Shown here: piece after piece, positions 42,606-51,383 of the stretch
How the letters are laid out: every line of letters begins with the position of its first letter
How positions within the stretch are numbered: the first letter of the stretch is position 1
NCBI RefSeq assembly: GCF_008365405.1
Contig: NZ_QOKV01000018.1
Coordinates: 1 to 64,000, forward strand
Source of the DNA: Azospirillum brasilense
GTDB lineage: Bacteria > Pseudomonadota > Alphaproteobacteria > Azospirillales > Azospirillaceae
DNA length: 64,000 bases
Direction: 5' to 3'
The notes under the pieces: generated by a model
The model's input: only the letters and a program-made list of their open reading frames with translations
What the model was told of the DNA's origin: nothing
Database searches by the model: none
Position numbers and translations under genes: made by a program

Positions 42606-43082
42606 TCAGCCCTTCATGGCTCGGGCGTTCGACTCGATCGCCGCCATGACGCGCACCGCGCCGGCGATCTCCGGACCGGAGGCGCCCTGGAGCAGGCGGC
42701 GGCGCACGTCGTTCAGCGCGGCGTTCACGCGGGCCAGCAGGTCGCGGCCCTGGTCCGTCAGGTGCAGCGTCTTGGCCCGCCGGTCGTCCGGGGCCTCCCG
42801 GCGTTCGACCAGCTTCGCGGCCTCCAGGCTGTCGAGCAGCCGGACCAGCGACGGCCCCTCCACCCCCATCTCCTCGGCCAGCTCGCGCTGGCGCATCCCG
42901 TCGCCGAGTTCGTTCAGAAGCATCAGCGGCGAGATGACGGAGGAGGAAAAGCCGCTCTCCGCCAGCACCTTGTTCGCTTCCCGCCGCCACAGATGGGCGG
43001 CGCGGAACAGGTGGATGCCGAAGTTGGACGGAAAGTCCGGGGCGGGGGTGGGAGCGGGGATGGACGGGTCATTCGATTGCAT
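42606..43082 (-). CDS. MarR family transcriptional regulator
   Basis: The 158-residue product has a winged helix-turn-helix of the MarR type (RQRELAEEMGVEGPSLVRLLDSLEAAKLVERREAPDDRRAKTLHLTDQGRDLL) and flanking dimer helices. It is first in line before the HlyD/FUSC/DUF1656 pump genes on the same strand and is most likely their repressor, relieved by an aromatic ligand. An AT-rich dyad just upstream of the start (43085-43105) is a good operator candidate. A LysR gene follows upstream on the same strand, 57 bp apart, with its own function. Confidence 0.9.
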   Translation of the reverse strand: MQSNDPSIPAPTPAPDFPSNFGIHLFRAAHLWRREANKVLAESGFSSSVISPLMLLNELGDGMRQRELAEEMGVEGPSLVRLLDSLEAAKLVERREAPDDRRAKTLHLTDQGRDLLARVNAALNDVRRRLLQGASGPEIAGAVRVMAAIESNARAMKG

Positions 43083-43084
43083 GC

Positions 43085-43105
43085 CTATTTAATAGTTTTG
43101 CTATC
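43085..43105. promoter_or_regulatory. Candidate MarR operator
   Basis: CTATT-T-AATAG (43085-43095) and the overlapping AATAG-TTTTG-CTAT arrangement form dyads directly before the marR start codon, in an AT-rich patch. Self-repression is the usual mode for this family. The match is by eye and no consensus was tested. Confidence 0.4.
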
Positions 43106-43139
43106 TATCTTTGGCAAGACGCCCCACGCCGCTGCTCGG

Positions 43140-44039
43140 TCATTGCAGGCATGCGCGCATCCGCGGCGTCATGTGATCAAGGAAGGCGCGGACCCGGTGC
43201 GGCACCCGTTCCCGCCCGGTGTAGACGGCGTGGATCTCCTCGCGGTCGACCAGCACGTCGTCGAGCACGCTGACCAGCCGCCCGGCGGCGAGGTCGGTAC
43301 GGATGTGATACTCGGCCAGCCGGGCCAGCCCGAGGCCGAGCAGGGCCATGTGGCGCACCGTCTCGCCGTTGTTGGCGACGATGCGCGTGTCGATCTCACG
43401 GTCGACCAGCCGCCCGCCGGACTTCAGCGGCCAGACCGCGGCGGCGCGGCGGAAGTTGAAGCCCAGGCAGTCGTGGCGCTCCAGGTCGGCGGCGCTCAGC
43501 GGCGTGCCCTTGCGCTCCAGATAGTCCGGCGAGGCCACGATGCGCCGCCGCACGTCGCCCAGCCGCACCGCCAGCAGCGCCGAGTCGGACAGCCGCCCGG
43601 CGCGGAAGGCCACGTCGGTCCGCGCCGCGTAAAGGTCCACCACCTCGTCGGTCAGGGTCAGGTCCAGACGGATGCCGGGATAGGCCCGCGTGAAGTCGGG
43701 CAGCAGCGGCAGCAGGCAGTGCCGCCCGAAGGGCACCGACACGCTGATGCGGATCAGGCCGGTGGGCGAGCGGGCGCCGCCCGCCACCTCCGCCTCCATG
43801 GCGTCGAGGTCGCCCAGCAGGCTTTCCGCCCGCTCGCGGTACAGCTCCCCCTCCGCGGTCAGGCGCAGCCGGCGGGTGGAGCGTTCGACCAGCCGCACAC
43901 CGAGCCGCTCCTCCAGCCGGGTCACCAGCTTGGCGGTGGAGGACGAGGTCATGCCGACCTCCCGCCCGGCGGCGCTGAAGCTGCCGAGCGCGGCGACGCG
44001 CAGGAAGACCCTCATGTCCCAGGCGCGGCTGTCGCTCAT
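43140..44039 (-). CDS. LysR family transcriptional regulator
   Basis: The 299-residue product has the LysR helix-turn-helix head (MRVFLRVAALGSFSAAGREVGMTSSSTAKLVTRLEERLGVRLVERSTRRLRL), a linker and a ligand-binding domain. ATG 44039 was chosen by the typical MSDSRAWDM start; upstream starts give an extra leader. It is divergent from a MFS exporter gene and an aldo/keto reductase gene, so it probably controls them. The ligand is unknown. Confidence 0.92.
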   Translation of the reverse strand: MSDSRAWDMRVFLRVAALGSFSAAGREVGMTSSSTAKLVTRLEERLGVRLVERSTRRLRLTAEGELYRERAESLLGDLDAMEAEVAGGARSPTGLIRISVSVPFGRHCLLPLLPDFTRAYPGIRLDLTLTDEVVDLYAARTDVAFRAGRLSDSALLAVRLGDVRRRIVASPDYLERKGTPLSAADLERHDCLGFNFRRAAAVWPLKSGGRLVDREIDTRIVANNGETVRHMALLGLGLARLAEYHIRTDLAAGRLVSVLDDVLVDREEIHAVYTGRERVPHRVRAFLDHMTPRMRACLQ

Positions 44040-44168
44040 CGGGTGTGCCCTTTCGCCCATCTTGTCATTGAATGACACGATCATGCGAAAACGGACGGCA
44101 TTCCGCATCCCGGATTTTTGGCTCATCTGATGCGTCCTGCACAGCTCGCATGGATGGAGCCTTCAGTC

Positions 44169-45362
44169 ATGCCACTCGCACTGCTGGCGCTGGCGATCAG
44201 CGCCTACGCCATCGGGACGACGGAATTCGTCATCGTCGGCCTGCTGCCGACCGTCGCCACCGACCTCAACGTCAGCCTGCCGATGGCCGGCATGGTGGTC
44301 AGCGTCTACGCCCTGGGGGTCACCGTCGGCGCCCCGGTCCTGACCGCGCTGACCGGCCGGCTGCGGCGCAAGCCGCTGCTGCTCGGCCTGATGGGCCTCT
44401 TCATCGCCGGCAACCTGCTGGCCGGGGTCAGCCCCAATTACGAGACGCTGCTGGCCGCCCGCGTGCTCAGCGCCTTCGCGCACGGCGTGTTCTTCTCGGT
44501 CGGCGCGACCATCGCCGCCGACCTCGTGCCCGAGGACAAGCGCGCCTCGGCCATCGCCATGATGTTCTCCGGCCTGACCATCGCCATCGTTACCGGCGTG
44601 CCGATGGGCACCTGGATCGGCCAGAATTTCGGCTGGCGCGCCACCTTCCTGGCGGTCTCGGCGCTGGGCGTGATCGGCGCGCTGGGCGTCACGGCTCTGG
44701 TCCCGGCGAAGCTCAGCCAGCCGCCCGCCGCCGGCCTCGGCACCCAGGTCCGCGTGCTGGCCAAGCCGCGCCTGCTGCTGGCCTTCGCGATCACGGCGCT
44801 CGGCTATGGCGGGACCTTCGTCGCCTTCACCTATCTGGCGCCGATCCTGGAGACGATCACCGGCTTCTCCAGCGGCACGGTCAGCCTCGTCCTGGTGCTC
44901 TACGGCGCCGCCATCGCGGTCGGCAACATGGTGGGCGGCAAGCTCGCCAACCGCAATCCGGTCCGCGCGCTGGCGTGGCTGTTCGCCCTTCAGGCCGCCG
45001 TGCTGATCGTCTTCACCTTCACCGCCTCCAGCCCGGTCCCGGCGCTGGTCACCCTGGCCGGCATGGGCGCGCTGGCCTTCGCCAACGTGCCGGGGCTCCA
45101 GCTCTACGTCGTGCAGCTGGCGCAACGCCACGCGCCGGGCGCGGTGGACGTCGCCTCGGCCCTGAACATCGCCGCCTTCAACCTGGGCATCGCCGCCGGC
45201 GCCTTCTTCGGCGGGCGGGTGGTGGACAGCGCGCTCGGCCTCGCGGCAACGCCGTGGGTGGGTGGGCTGTTCGTGCTGGGTGGGCTGGCGCTGACCCTGC
45301 TCAGCGGCGCGCTCGACCGCAAGGACGGGCGCCACGGCGCCGCCATCGCGCAATCTGCCTGA
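44169..45362 (+). CDS. MFS transporter, drug-efflux type (AraJ/YdhP-like)
   Basis: The 397-residue product has twelve membrane segments and the AraJ-like opening LLALAISAYAIGTTEFVIVGLLP, with the loop motif GRLRRKPLL between segments 2 and 3. Such proteins export sugars, arabinose analogues or drugs. The ATG at 44169 has GGAG nine bases upstream; an ATG at 44154 is possible. A divergent LysR gene lies 129 bp away. An aldo/keto reductase gene follows 40 bp downstream on the same strand, a pairing seen in detoxification units. Confidence 0.92.
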   Translation: MPLALLALAISAYAIGTTEFVIVGLLPTVATDLNVSLPMAGMVVSVYALGVTVGAPVLTALTGRLRRKPLLLGLMGLFIAGNLLAGVSPNYETLLAARVLSAFAHGVFFSVGATIAADLVPEDKRASAIAMMFSGLTIAIVTGVPMGTWIGQNFGWRATFLAVSALGVIGALGVTALVPAKLSQPPAAGLGTQVRVLAKPRLLLAFAITALGYGGTFVAFTYLAPILETITGFSSGTVSLVLVLYGAAIAVGNMVGGKLANRNPVRALAWLFALQAAVLIVFTFTASSPVPALVTLAGMGALAFANVPGLQLYVVQLAQRHAPGAVDVASALNIAAFNLGIAAGAFFGGRVVDSALGLAATPWVGGLFVLGGLALTLLSGALDRKDGRHGAAIAQSA

Positions 45363-45402
45363 TACACTGAGAAAAACTCGGCATTCGAGAGGATCGAGAC
45401 CG

Positions 45403-46227
45403 ATGCACAACGTCACCGCCAACGGCGCCTCCATCCCCGCCCTCGGCTTCGGCACCTTCCGCATGAGCGGCCCCGACGTGCTGCGCATGGTGCCGGAGGT
45501 CCTGAAACTCGGCTTCCGCCACATCGACACCGCGCAGATCTACGGCAACGAGAGCGAGGTCGGCGAGGCCATCAAGGCGTCCGGCCTGCCGCGCGGCGAG
45601 GTCTTCCTGACCACCAAGGTCTGGGTCAGCAACTACAAGGCCGACGACTTCCGCCGCTCGGTGGACGAGAGCCTGGCGAAGCTGCGGACCGACTACGTGG
45701 ACCTGCTGCTGCTCCACTGGCCGAACGAGGCCGTTCCGCTTGCCGAGCAGATCGAGGCGCTGAACGCCGTCCAGGCCGCCGGCAAGACCCGCCACATCGG
45801 CGTCAGCAACTTCAACCGGACGCTGCTGGACGAGTCCGTGCGCCTCAGCACGGCGCCCATCGTGACCAACCAGATCGAATACCACCCCTATCTCGACCAG
45901 TCGGTGATGCTGGAGGCGGCGCGCCGCCACGGCCAGTCGGTCACCGCCTATTACGCCATGGCCGACGGCAAGGTGTTCAAGGACCCGGTGCTGACCGAGA
46001 TCGCCGCCCGGCTGGGCAGGAGTGCCGCCCAAGTGGTCCTGCGCTGGCTGGTTCAGCAGGAGGGTGTGATCGCCCTGTCGAAGACGGTCGGCGAAAAGCG
46101 CGCCGCCGAGAATCTCGCCGTCTTCGACTTCGCGCTGTCGGAGGCGGACATGGCGGCCATCCATGGCCTCGCCCGCCCCGACGGACGGATCGTCAGCCCG
46201 GACGGTCTGGCGCCCGCCTGGGATTGA
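45403..46227 (+). CDS. Aldo/keto reductase
   Basis: The 274-residue protein is a (beta/alpha)8 NADPH-dependent reductase. The catalytic set is present: D and Y in HIDTAQIYGNESEVG, K in TTKVW, and H in LLLLHWP. Similar to 2,5-diketo-gluconate reductase B or YafB-type enzymes. It reduces aldehydes or ketones. GAGAGG lies before the ATG. Cotranscription with the MFS exporter is likely, and control by the LysR gene is an inference. No membrane segment is present. Confidence 0.92.
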   Translation: MHNVTANGASIPALGFGTFRMSGPDVLRMVPEVLKLGFRHIDTAQIYGNESEVGEAIKASGLPRGEVFLTTKVWVSNYKADDFRRSVDESLAKLRTDYVDLLLLHWPNEAVPLAEQIEALNAVQAAGKTRHIGVSNFNRTLLDESVRLSTAPIVTNQIEYHPYLDQSVMLEAARRHGQSVTAYYAMADGKVFKDPVLTEIAARLGRSAAQVVLRWLVQQEGVIALSKTVGEKRAAENLAVFDFALSEADMAAIHGLARPDGRIVSPDGLAPAWD

Positions 46228-46252
46228 CGTTTGGGGTTACTGACGCCCGGGG

Positions 46253-48034
46253 CTATCGCGGCATCAGGGGCCAGAACAGCGCGATCGCCGTCGTGCCCAG
46301 CACGATGACGATCAACGACAGCGGCAGGCCGAGGCGCGCGTAGTCGCTGAAGCGGTAGCCGCCCGGCCCCATGACCAGCGTGTTGCACTGGTGCCCGATG
46401 GGGGTGAGGAAGTCACAGCCCGCCCCCACGGCCACCGCCATCAGGAAGGCGTCGGGCCGCAGGCCCAGATGGTTGGCGAGGCTGGCGGCGATGGGGGCCA
46501 TCACCAGCACGGTAGCGGCATTGTTCAGGAAGGGCGTCACCGCCATCGCCGCGACCAGCATCATGGCCAGCGCGCCAATGGGCGGCAATCCCTGGGCGGC
46601 GACGGACAGCCAGCCGGCGATCAGCTCCGTCCCGCCGGTGGTGCGCAGCGCCTCGCTGACCGGGATCAGGGCGCCCAGCAGCACCAGGATCGGCCACTCG
46701 ATCGACTCGTAGGCCTCTTTCAGCGTGATCACCCGCAGCGCCGTCATGGCGACCGCCGCACCGAAGAAGGCCAGCGCCACCGGGACGAGGCTGGTCGCCA
46801 CCAGCCCGATGGTCACCGCCATCACGGCCAGCGCGATGCGCCGCTTGCGCCGCCGCCCGATGGACAGGTTGCGCTCCGCCAGTGGCAGGCAGCCGAGTTC
46901 GTTCAGCGTGTCCGACAGCCCCGCCGCCCGCGCCTGGAGCACCACCAGATCGCCCGGCTGGAAGCGGACGCGGCGCAGCCGCTGGCGGATCGGCCGGCCG
47001 CGCCGGCTGAGCGCCAGCAGGTTGGCGCCGTAGCGCTCGCGCAGCTCGACATCCTCCACGTTGCTGCCGATCAGGGGGGAGCGCGGCTCCACCACCGCTT
47101 CGAGAACCGCCAGATCCTCGTCGCTCTGTACCCCTTCCAGCTCCTTCTCGTGCATCAGTTCCAGGCCGGCGTGCTTCACGAGGTCGCCCAGCGCCTGGGT
47201 GTCGGCCTCCAGCACCAGCACGTCGCCCGCCAGCAGCACCCAGTGGCCGGACGGGATGTGGCGGCGGTGCCGCCCGCGGATGATCGCGGCGACGGTCACG
47301 TCGCCCTCGCCGTAGGCCTCCAGGTCGGCCACCGTCTTGCCGACGAAGGGCGACTTCTCCGGCAGCAGCGCCTCCGCCGTGTAGTCGTCGATGGAGAAGC
47401 CCCCGGCGCTGCCCGAGGCCGCCTGGCGACCGGTGGGCAGCAGGCGGTAGCCGACCGTCAGGAAGGCCACCCCCGCCACCGCGATGGTCAGCCCGACCGG
47501 CGTGAAATCGAACATGCCGAAGGGTTCGCCGACCATCTCGTTGCGCAGGCGGCTGACGATGATGTTGGGGGAGGTGCCGACCAGCGTCATCAGCCCGCCC
47601 AGCAGCGAGCCGAAGGCCATGGGCATCAGCAGCAACGACACCTTCGTCCCGTTGCGCCGCGCCACCTGCATGGCGATGGGCATGAAGATGGCGAGCGCCC
47701 CGATGTTCTTGACCACCGCGGACAGCAGCGTCACCGCCCCGGTCAGCACGATGATCTGCGCCGGCACGGTCTTCATGCGGGCGCCGAGGGGGCGCATCAC
47801 CTCCTCGATGATCCCGGAGCGGCCGACCGCCGCGCTGACCACCAGCGCGGAGCCGACGATGATGACGATGTCGTCGGAAAAGCCGGCGAAAGCGTCCTTT
47901 GGCTTGACGATCCCGACGGCCACCGCCGCCAGCAGCGCCAGCATGGCGACGAGATCGTAGCGCAGCTTGTCCCAGATCAGCAGCGCGATCACCGCGCCGA
48001 TGATGCCGAAGGCGAGTCCCTGGTCGAGCGTCAT
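46253..48034 (-). CDS. SLC13 family permease with two TrkA-C domains
   Basis: The 593-residue product is a divalent anion:sodium symporter-type permease. About ten to eleven membrane segments flank two cytoplasmic TrkA-C (RCK_C) domains near residues 205-285 and 290-370. Such proteins transport dicarboxylates, sulfate or related anions. The PTSPNIIVSRLR and FLNNAATVLVMAPIA loops are the two symmetrical substrate-site segments (SNT-type). The ATG opens with MTLDQGLAFGIIGAVIALLIWDK. It is 32 bp upstream of the AsmA stop on the same strand, so the AsmA gene precedes it in a loose unit. Confidence 0.9.
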   Translation of the reverse strand: MTLDQGLAFGIIGAVIALLIWDKLRYDLVAMLALLAAVAVGIVKPKDAFAGFSDDIVIIVGSALVVSAAVGRSGIIEEVMRPLGARMKTVPAQIIVLTGAVTLLSAVVKNIGALAIFMPIAMQVARRNGTKVSLLLMPMAFGSLLGGLMTLVGTSPNIIVSRLRNEMVGEPFGMFDFTPVGLTIAVAGVAFLTVGYRLLPTGRQAASGSAGGFSIDDYTAEALLPEKSPFVGKTVADLEAYGEGDVTVAAIIRGRHRRHIPSGHWVLLAGDVLVLEADTQALGDLVKHAGLELMHEKELEGVQSDEDLAVLEAVVEPRSPLIGSNVEDVELRERYGANLLALSRRGRPIRQRLRRVRFQPGDLVVLQARAAGLSDTLNELGCLPLAERNLSIGRRRKRRIALAVMAVTIGLVATSLVPVALAFFGAAVAMTALRVITLKEAYESIEWPILVLLGALIPVSEALRTTGGTELIAGWLSVAAQGLPPIGALAMMLVAAMAVTPFLNNAATVLVMAPIAASLANHLGLRPDAFLMAVAVGAGCDFLTPIGHQCNTLVMGPGGYRFSDYARLGLPLSLIVIVLGTTAIALFWPLMPR

Positions 48035-48066
48035 GCAGCCCTATTTTGGGGATTGTTGATGCGTCG

Positions 48067-50085
48067 TTACTGCGATTTGCCGGATTGGGAGCCCGAGGGA
48101 GCCGCGTCGCGCCCTTTGCCGGTCCCGCTGGAGCCGGTGTTGGCGTTCGACGGCGACCGGGCGTTCCGGACGAGTTCGCCGCAGTGTGGCTGTTCGTCAC
48201 TGCCTGGGTCAAGAAAAGGCAGAACGCTGGCCAGCGGCGTCAACAGGACGCCCAGGGCCACCGCCGCGGCACCGCGCGCCGCCGACTCCGTCGCGTTCAC
48301 CCCGATGTCCGGCGCGCCCAGCGTGCCGCGGACATGGACCGGGACGTGGGTGGCGAAGATCTGGGGGCTCTTCGCCCGCCCCAGAACGGTCATGTCCATC
48401 GCCTCGCTGCGCAGGTTGATCGTGCCGTCCGCCGTCACCAGCGTTTCCGGCGTGTCGAGCACCAGCGCGCGGCTTTCCACCAGCCCGTCCTTCACCGTCA
48501 CGTCGGCGACCAGACAGTTGAAGGGCAAGGGCTTGTCACCGGACAGGACGACGCCCAGCGTTTCCAGGATGTTGGTCTTCAGCCCCTTGACCGCGTAGCT
48601 GGTGATCCGCCCGCCGTCCACCGCCACGCCCAGCTTGCCGTCGGAGGCGCCCAGAATGTTGGCGACCGTGGTCCCCTGCCCCTTCAACTGGATGCGCCCG
48701 CTGGCCGTGCCGCCCATCTCCTGCGCGAAGGCCGTCTCGCGGAACAGGCGGGCCAGCTTGATCTGCCGGACGTCCAGGTTGACGTCCAGCGCCGGGGTCT
48801 TGCGGCTTCCGTCCAGAACCGCCGTTCCGGCCACGCGCCCGCCGCCGACGCCGAGCGACAGCGGGTCGAGCACCAGCCGCCCGTTCTCCAGCTTCGCCCG
48901 CGCGTCGAGGGCATCCAGAGTCGAGAAGGGAGCCTCCACATGCTCGCCGCGGAACTTCACATCCATGTCGGCGGTGCGCAGCTTTTCCAGGGGAACCTCG
49001 GTGGCCGGGATGATCCGCTCCCGCCCCTTGGTCGGGTAGTCGCCGCGCCCCTCCGGGGAGGCGCCGATAAAGCCCGCCAGATCCACCGCCGCCAACTTGC
49101 GCGAGGTGAGGTCGCCGGTGATCCGCGGGCGCTCGCCGCCCAGATCGACCGCCACCTGTCCGGACAGGTCGCTTTCGCCGACCTTGCCGTTCATCCCCTC
49201 GAACCGCCAGACGTCGCCCTCGCGACCGAGATGGCCGGAGATGGCGTAGGGCCGCGTCGTCGGCACCGGAATGCCCAGGATCGGGAAGACGTCGGCCAGA
49301 TCGTCGCCGCGCAGCTCCACCGACAGGTCGACGCCCTGGAGCAGCACCGGCTCGGCGATGGAGCCCTCGATCTTGCCGCGGGTCTTGCCGATGGCGGTCT
49401 CGACCCGCAGGGGATAGGGCTTGGGATCGTCGCGCAGATATTCCAGCGAGCCGCCGGCCGCCGTCAGGGTGAAGGGCTTGCCGGCGAAGTCCCCCTTGCC
49501 GTCCAGCCGGACCTCCTGGTCACCGTTGCCGCCGACCGCGGTGTTGATGCCGCTGTCGATGTCGATCTTGCGGATGGGGTCGCGGAAGCGCAGGCGCCCC
49601 TCCTCGACCACGAGCGTCTCGATGATCGGCAGGTCGGTGCGGTCTTCCGGCTTGACCGTCTCCTTCGCCGCCTCCTTGCGCGGGTCCGGCCCGCCGAAGG
49701 CCCAGTTGGCGGCACCCTCCCGGTTCTTCTCCAGAAGCAGCTTGGGACCGGTAAGCCGGATCTCCGGAAACTCGAAGTCGCCGCGCAGCAGCGGCCAGGG
49801 GCGGAGTTGAAGGTCCAGCACCCGCAGCTCCGCCATCGTCTTGTCGTCGCTCCAGTCCGCGTTGGCGACCCGCAGGCCCTCGACGCGGATGCGCAGCGGA
49901 TCGCCCAACCGGACGTTGAGATCGCCGTCGATGGCGACCTCGCGGTTCAGCGCCTTGGACGCCTGCCGGGCGATGAAGCCGCGGGCGTCGTTCCAGTCGA
50001 AGACAGCCAAGGCGATGCCGACGCCCGCCGCCACGGTCACCACCAGCCCCAACAGGCCGTAGCCGATCCATTTCATCACGGCCAT
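48067..50085 (-). CDS. AsmA family outer-membrane assembly protein
   Basis: The 672-residue product has one N-terminal anchor (MKWIGYGLLGLVVTVAAGVGIALAVF) and the repeated-beta AsmA N-domain (ALNREVAIDGDLNVRLGDPLRIRVEGLRV), with an AsmA C-region near 520-620. Such proteins bridge the inner and outer membrane and move phospholipid. The start at 50085 gives MAVMKWIG; a start at 50076 (MKWIG) is just as good. It is divergent from the unknown operon at 50278. The C-terminal tail (about 20 residues) is Ser/Gly/Lys-rich. Confidence 0.9.
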   Translation of the reverse strand: MAVMKWIGYGLLGLVVTVAAGVGIALAVFDWNDARGFIARQASKALNREVAIDGDLNVRLGDPLRIRVEGLRVANADWSDDKTMAELRVLDLQLRPWPLLRGDFEFPEIRLTGPKLLLEKNREGAANWAFGGPDPRKEAAKETVKPEDRTDLPIIETLVVEEGRLRFRDPIRKIDIDSGINTAVGGNGDQEVRLDGKGDFAGKPFTLTAAGGSLEYLRDDPKPYPLRVETAIGKTRGKIEGSIAEPVLLQGVDLSVELRGDDLADVFPILGIPVPTTRPYAISGHLGREGDVWRFEGMNGKVGESDLSGQVAVDLGGERPRITGDLTSRKLAAVDLAGFIGASPEGRGDYPTKGRERIIPATEVPLEKLRTADMDVKFRGEHVEAPFSTLDALDARAKLENGRLVLDPLSLGVGGGRVAGTAVLDGSRKTPALDVNLDVRQIKLARLFRETAFAQEMGGTASGRIQLKGQGTTVANILGASDGKLGVAVDGGRITSYAVKGLKTNILETLGVVLSGDKPLPFNCLVADVTVKDGLVESRALVLDTPETLVTADGTINLRSEAMDMTVLGRAKSPQIFATHVPVHVRGTLGAPDIGVNATESAARGAAAVALGVLLTPLASVLPFLDPGSDEQPHCGELVRNARSPSNANTGSSGTGKGRDAAPSGSQSGKSQ

Positions 50086-50277
50086 CCGCCGCGTCCCCCT
50101 TTGCCTGCCTGCGCCGCACCCTGTGGCTGAATAACGGGCAAATGACCGGCGGTGTGACGCCTTACCTCCAAAGGGCAGAGAAGAGGACGATCTTGTGCGG
50201 ATTTAACGAAAAATTGAGCGAATCAGGCTATGGGTGGGTACCGCGCGGACGTCCACTTCCCTCCCAACCCGAGAACC

Positions 50278-51381
50278 ATGCGTTCACTTACGAATTTTGC
50301 CCCCTCCACCTTCGAGGAGCGCGGCGCCGCCGTGGCCTTCACCACCCCGGTTCTGGCGCAGACACGGGTGCGCAAGGATGACCGGGACAAGCTGGAGGTT
50401 CTGATCCCCAACCTGTCGGAAGGGCACGGCGTCTATGTGGTGCCGTGGAAGGGCCTGCCGCTCGCCTTCCCGATGACCGTCCACGACCGCATGTTGCAGG
50501 ACCTGATCCGCAAGGCGGACGGCTGCTCGCCGGACGACATCCGCAAGGCGGTGCTCCAGGCGGCGCGCTGCGGCCTCGCCGGGCCACTGGCCGTGGAGGC
50601 GGCGGAGGCGGCGCTGCGCGACGAGGACGAGCAGCGGCTGCTCATCAACTACCAGCTCATCGTCGAAGTGCTGAAGGCGGTCGGTCTGGAATCGACGGAC
50701 ATCCTGCGCGCCGGGCTCGGCTCCGAAAAAGGCGAGCAGCTGACCCGCAGCTACATGACCAAGGCGGCCCAGAGCCTCGCTTTGGAGCCGACCGAGCTGT
50801 ACGCGCGGGTGGCCGAGCTGGCGACCTTCATGGAGCCGGTGGGCATCGCCACCTCGCCGAGGCCGGCCCGGCTGCGCCGTCTGGCGCGCGACCTGCTGCA
50901 GTTCCGCGACAGCATGACGGAATGGTCGACCGGCAACGTATCGGAGGCCGCCCCCATCGGCACCTTCTGCGCGGAGGTGGCGGAGCACACGCTCAACCAG
51001 GTCCGCAACGTGGTGAACCAGCTCGACCAGTCGGTCGCGGCCTTCGAACTGCTGCTGCGCCAGTGGGACACCAAGCGCACGCTGGTGCGGAGGTCGACCA
51101 CCCGGCTGTCCTGGCTGCTCGACGGCTGGGACTTCATCATCACGAGCTGGGCGGAGGCCCAGACCCGGAGCAAGCATGAGCAGGACATGGCCGTGCACGA
51201 GCTGTTCCGCGTCCTGCCCCTGCTGCCCAGGGACGAGGAGAAGTCCGACCACGCGCTTCTGGCCGATGGGCTGCTGGCCGCGAACCGCCGCACGGTGCGG
51301 GCCTATGTGGACTGGCGCAGCGGCCAGCTCGACACGGACCTCGTGATGCGGATCGAGGCGATCAAGGGGAAGGCGGCCTGA
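50278..51381 (+). CDS. Hypothetical protein, 367 residues, operon gene 1
   Basis: I do not recognise this protein. It has no signal peptide or membrane segment. Residues 60-320 are helix-rich, with acidic patches; a central block (MTKAAQSLALEPTELYARVAELATFMEPVG, then RLARDLLQFRDSMTEWS) and a WLLDGWDFIITSW stretch are the best markers. The ATG at 50278 is preceded by AACC only, so the ribosome site is weak; the frame is open to 50230. Its stop is two bases before the next gene, so the two are translated as a pair. The sequence gives no fold that I can name. Confidence 0.8.
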   Translation: MRSLTNFAPSTFEERGAAVAFTTPVLAQTRVRKDDRDKLEVLIPNLSEGHGVYVVPWKGLPLAFPMTVHDRMLQDLIRKADGCSPDDIRKAVLQAARCGLAGPLAVEAAEAALRDEDEQRLLINYQLIVEVLKAVGLESTDILRAGLGSEKGEQLTRSYMTKAAQSLALEPTELYARVAELATFMEPVGIATSPRPARLRRLARDLLQFRDSMTEWSTGNVSEAAPIGTFCAEVAEHTLNQVRNVVNQLDQSVAAFELLLRQWDTKRTLVRRSTTRLSWLLDGWDFIITSWAEAQTRSKHEQDMAVHELFRVLPLLPRDEEKSDHALLADGLLAANRRTVRAYVDWRSGQLDTDLVMRIEAIKGKAA

Positions 51382-51383
51382 CC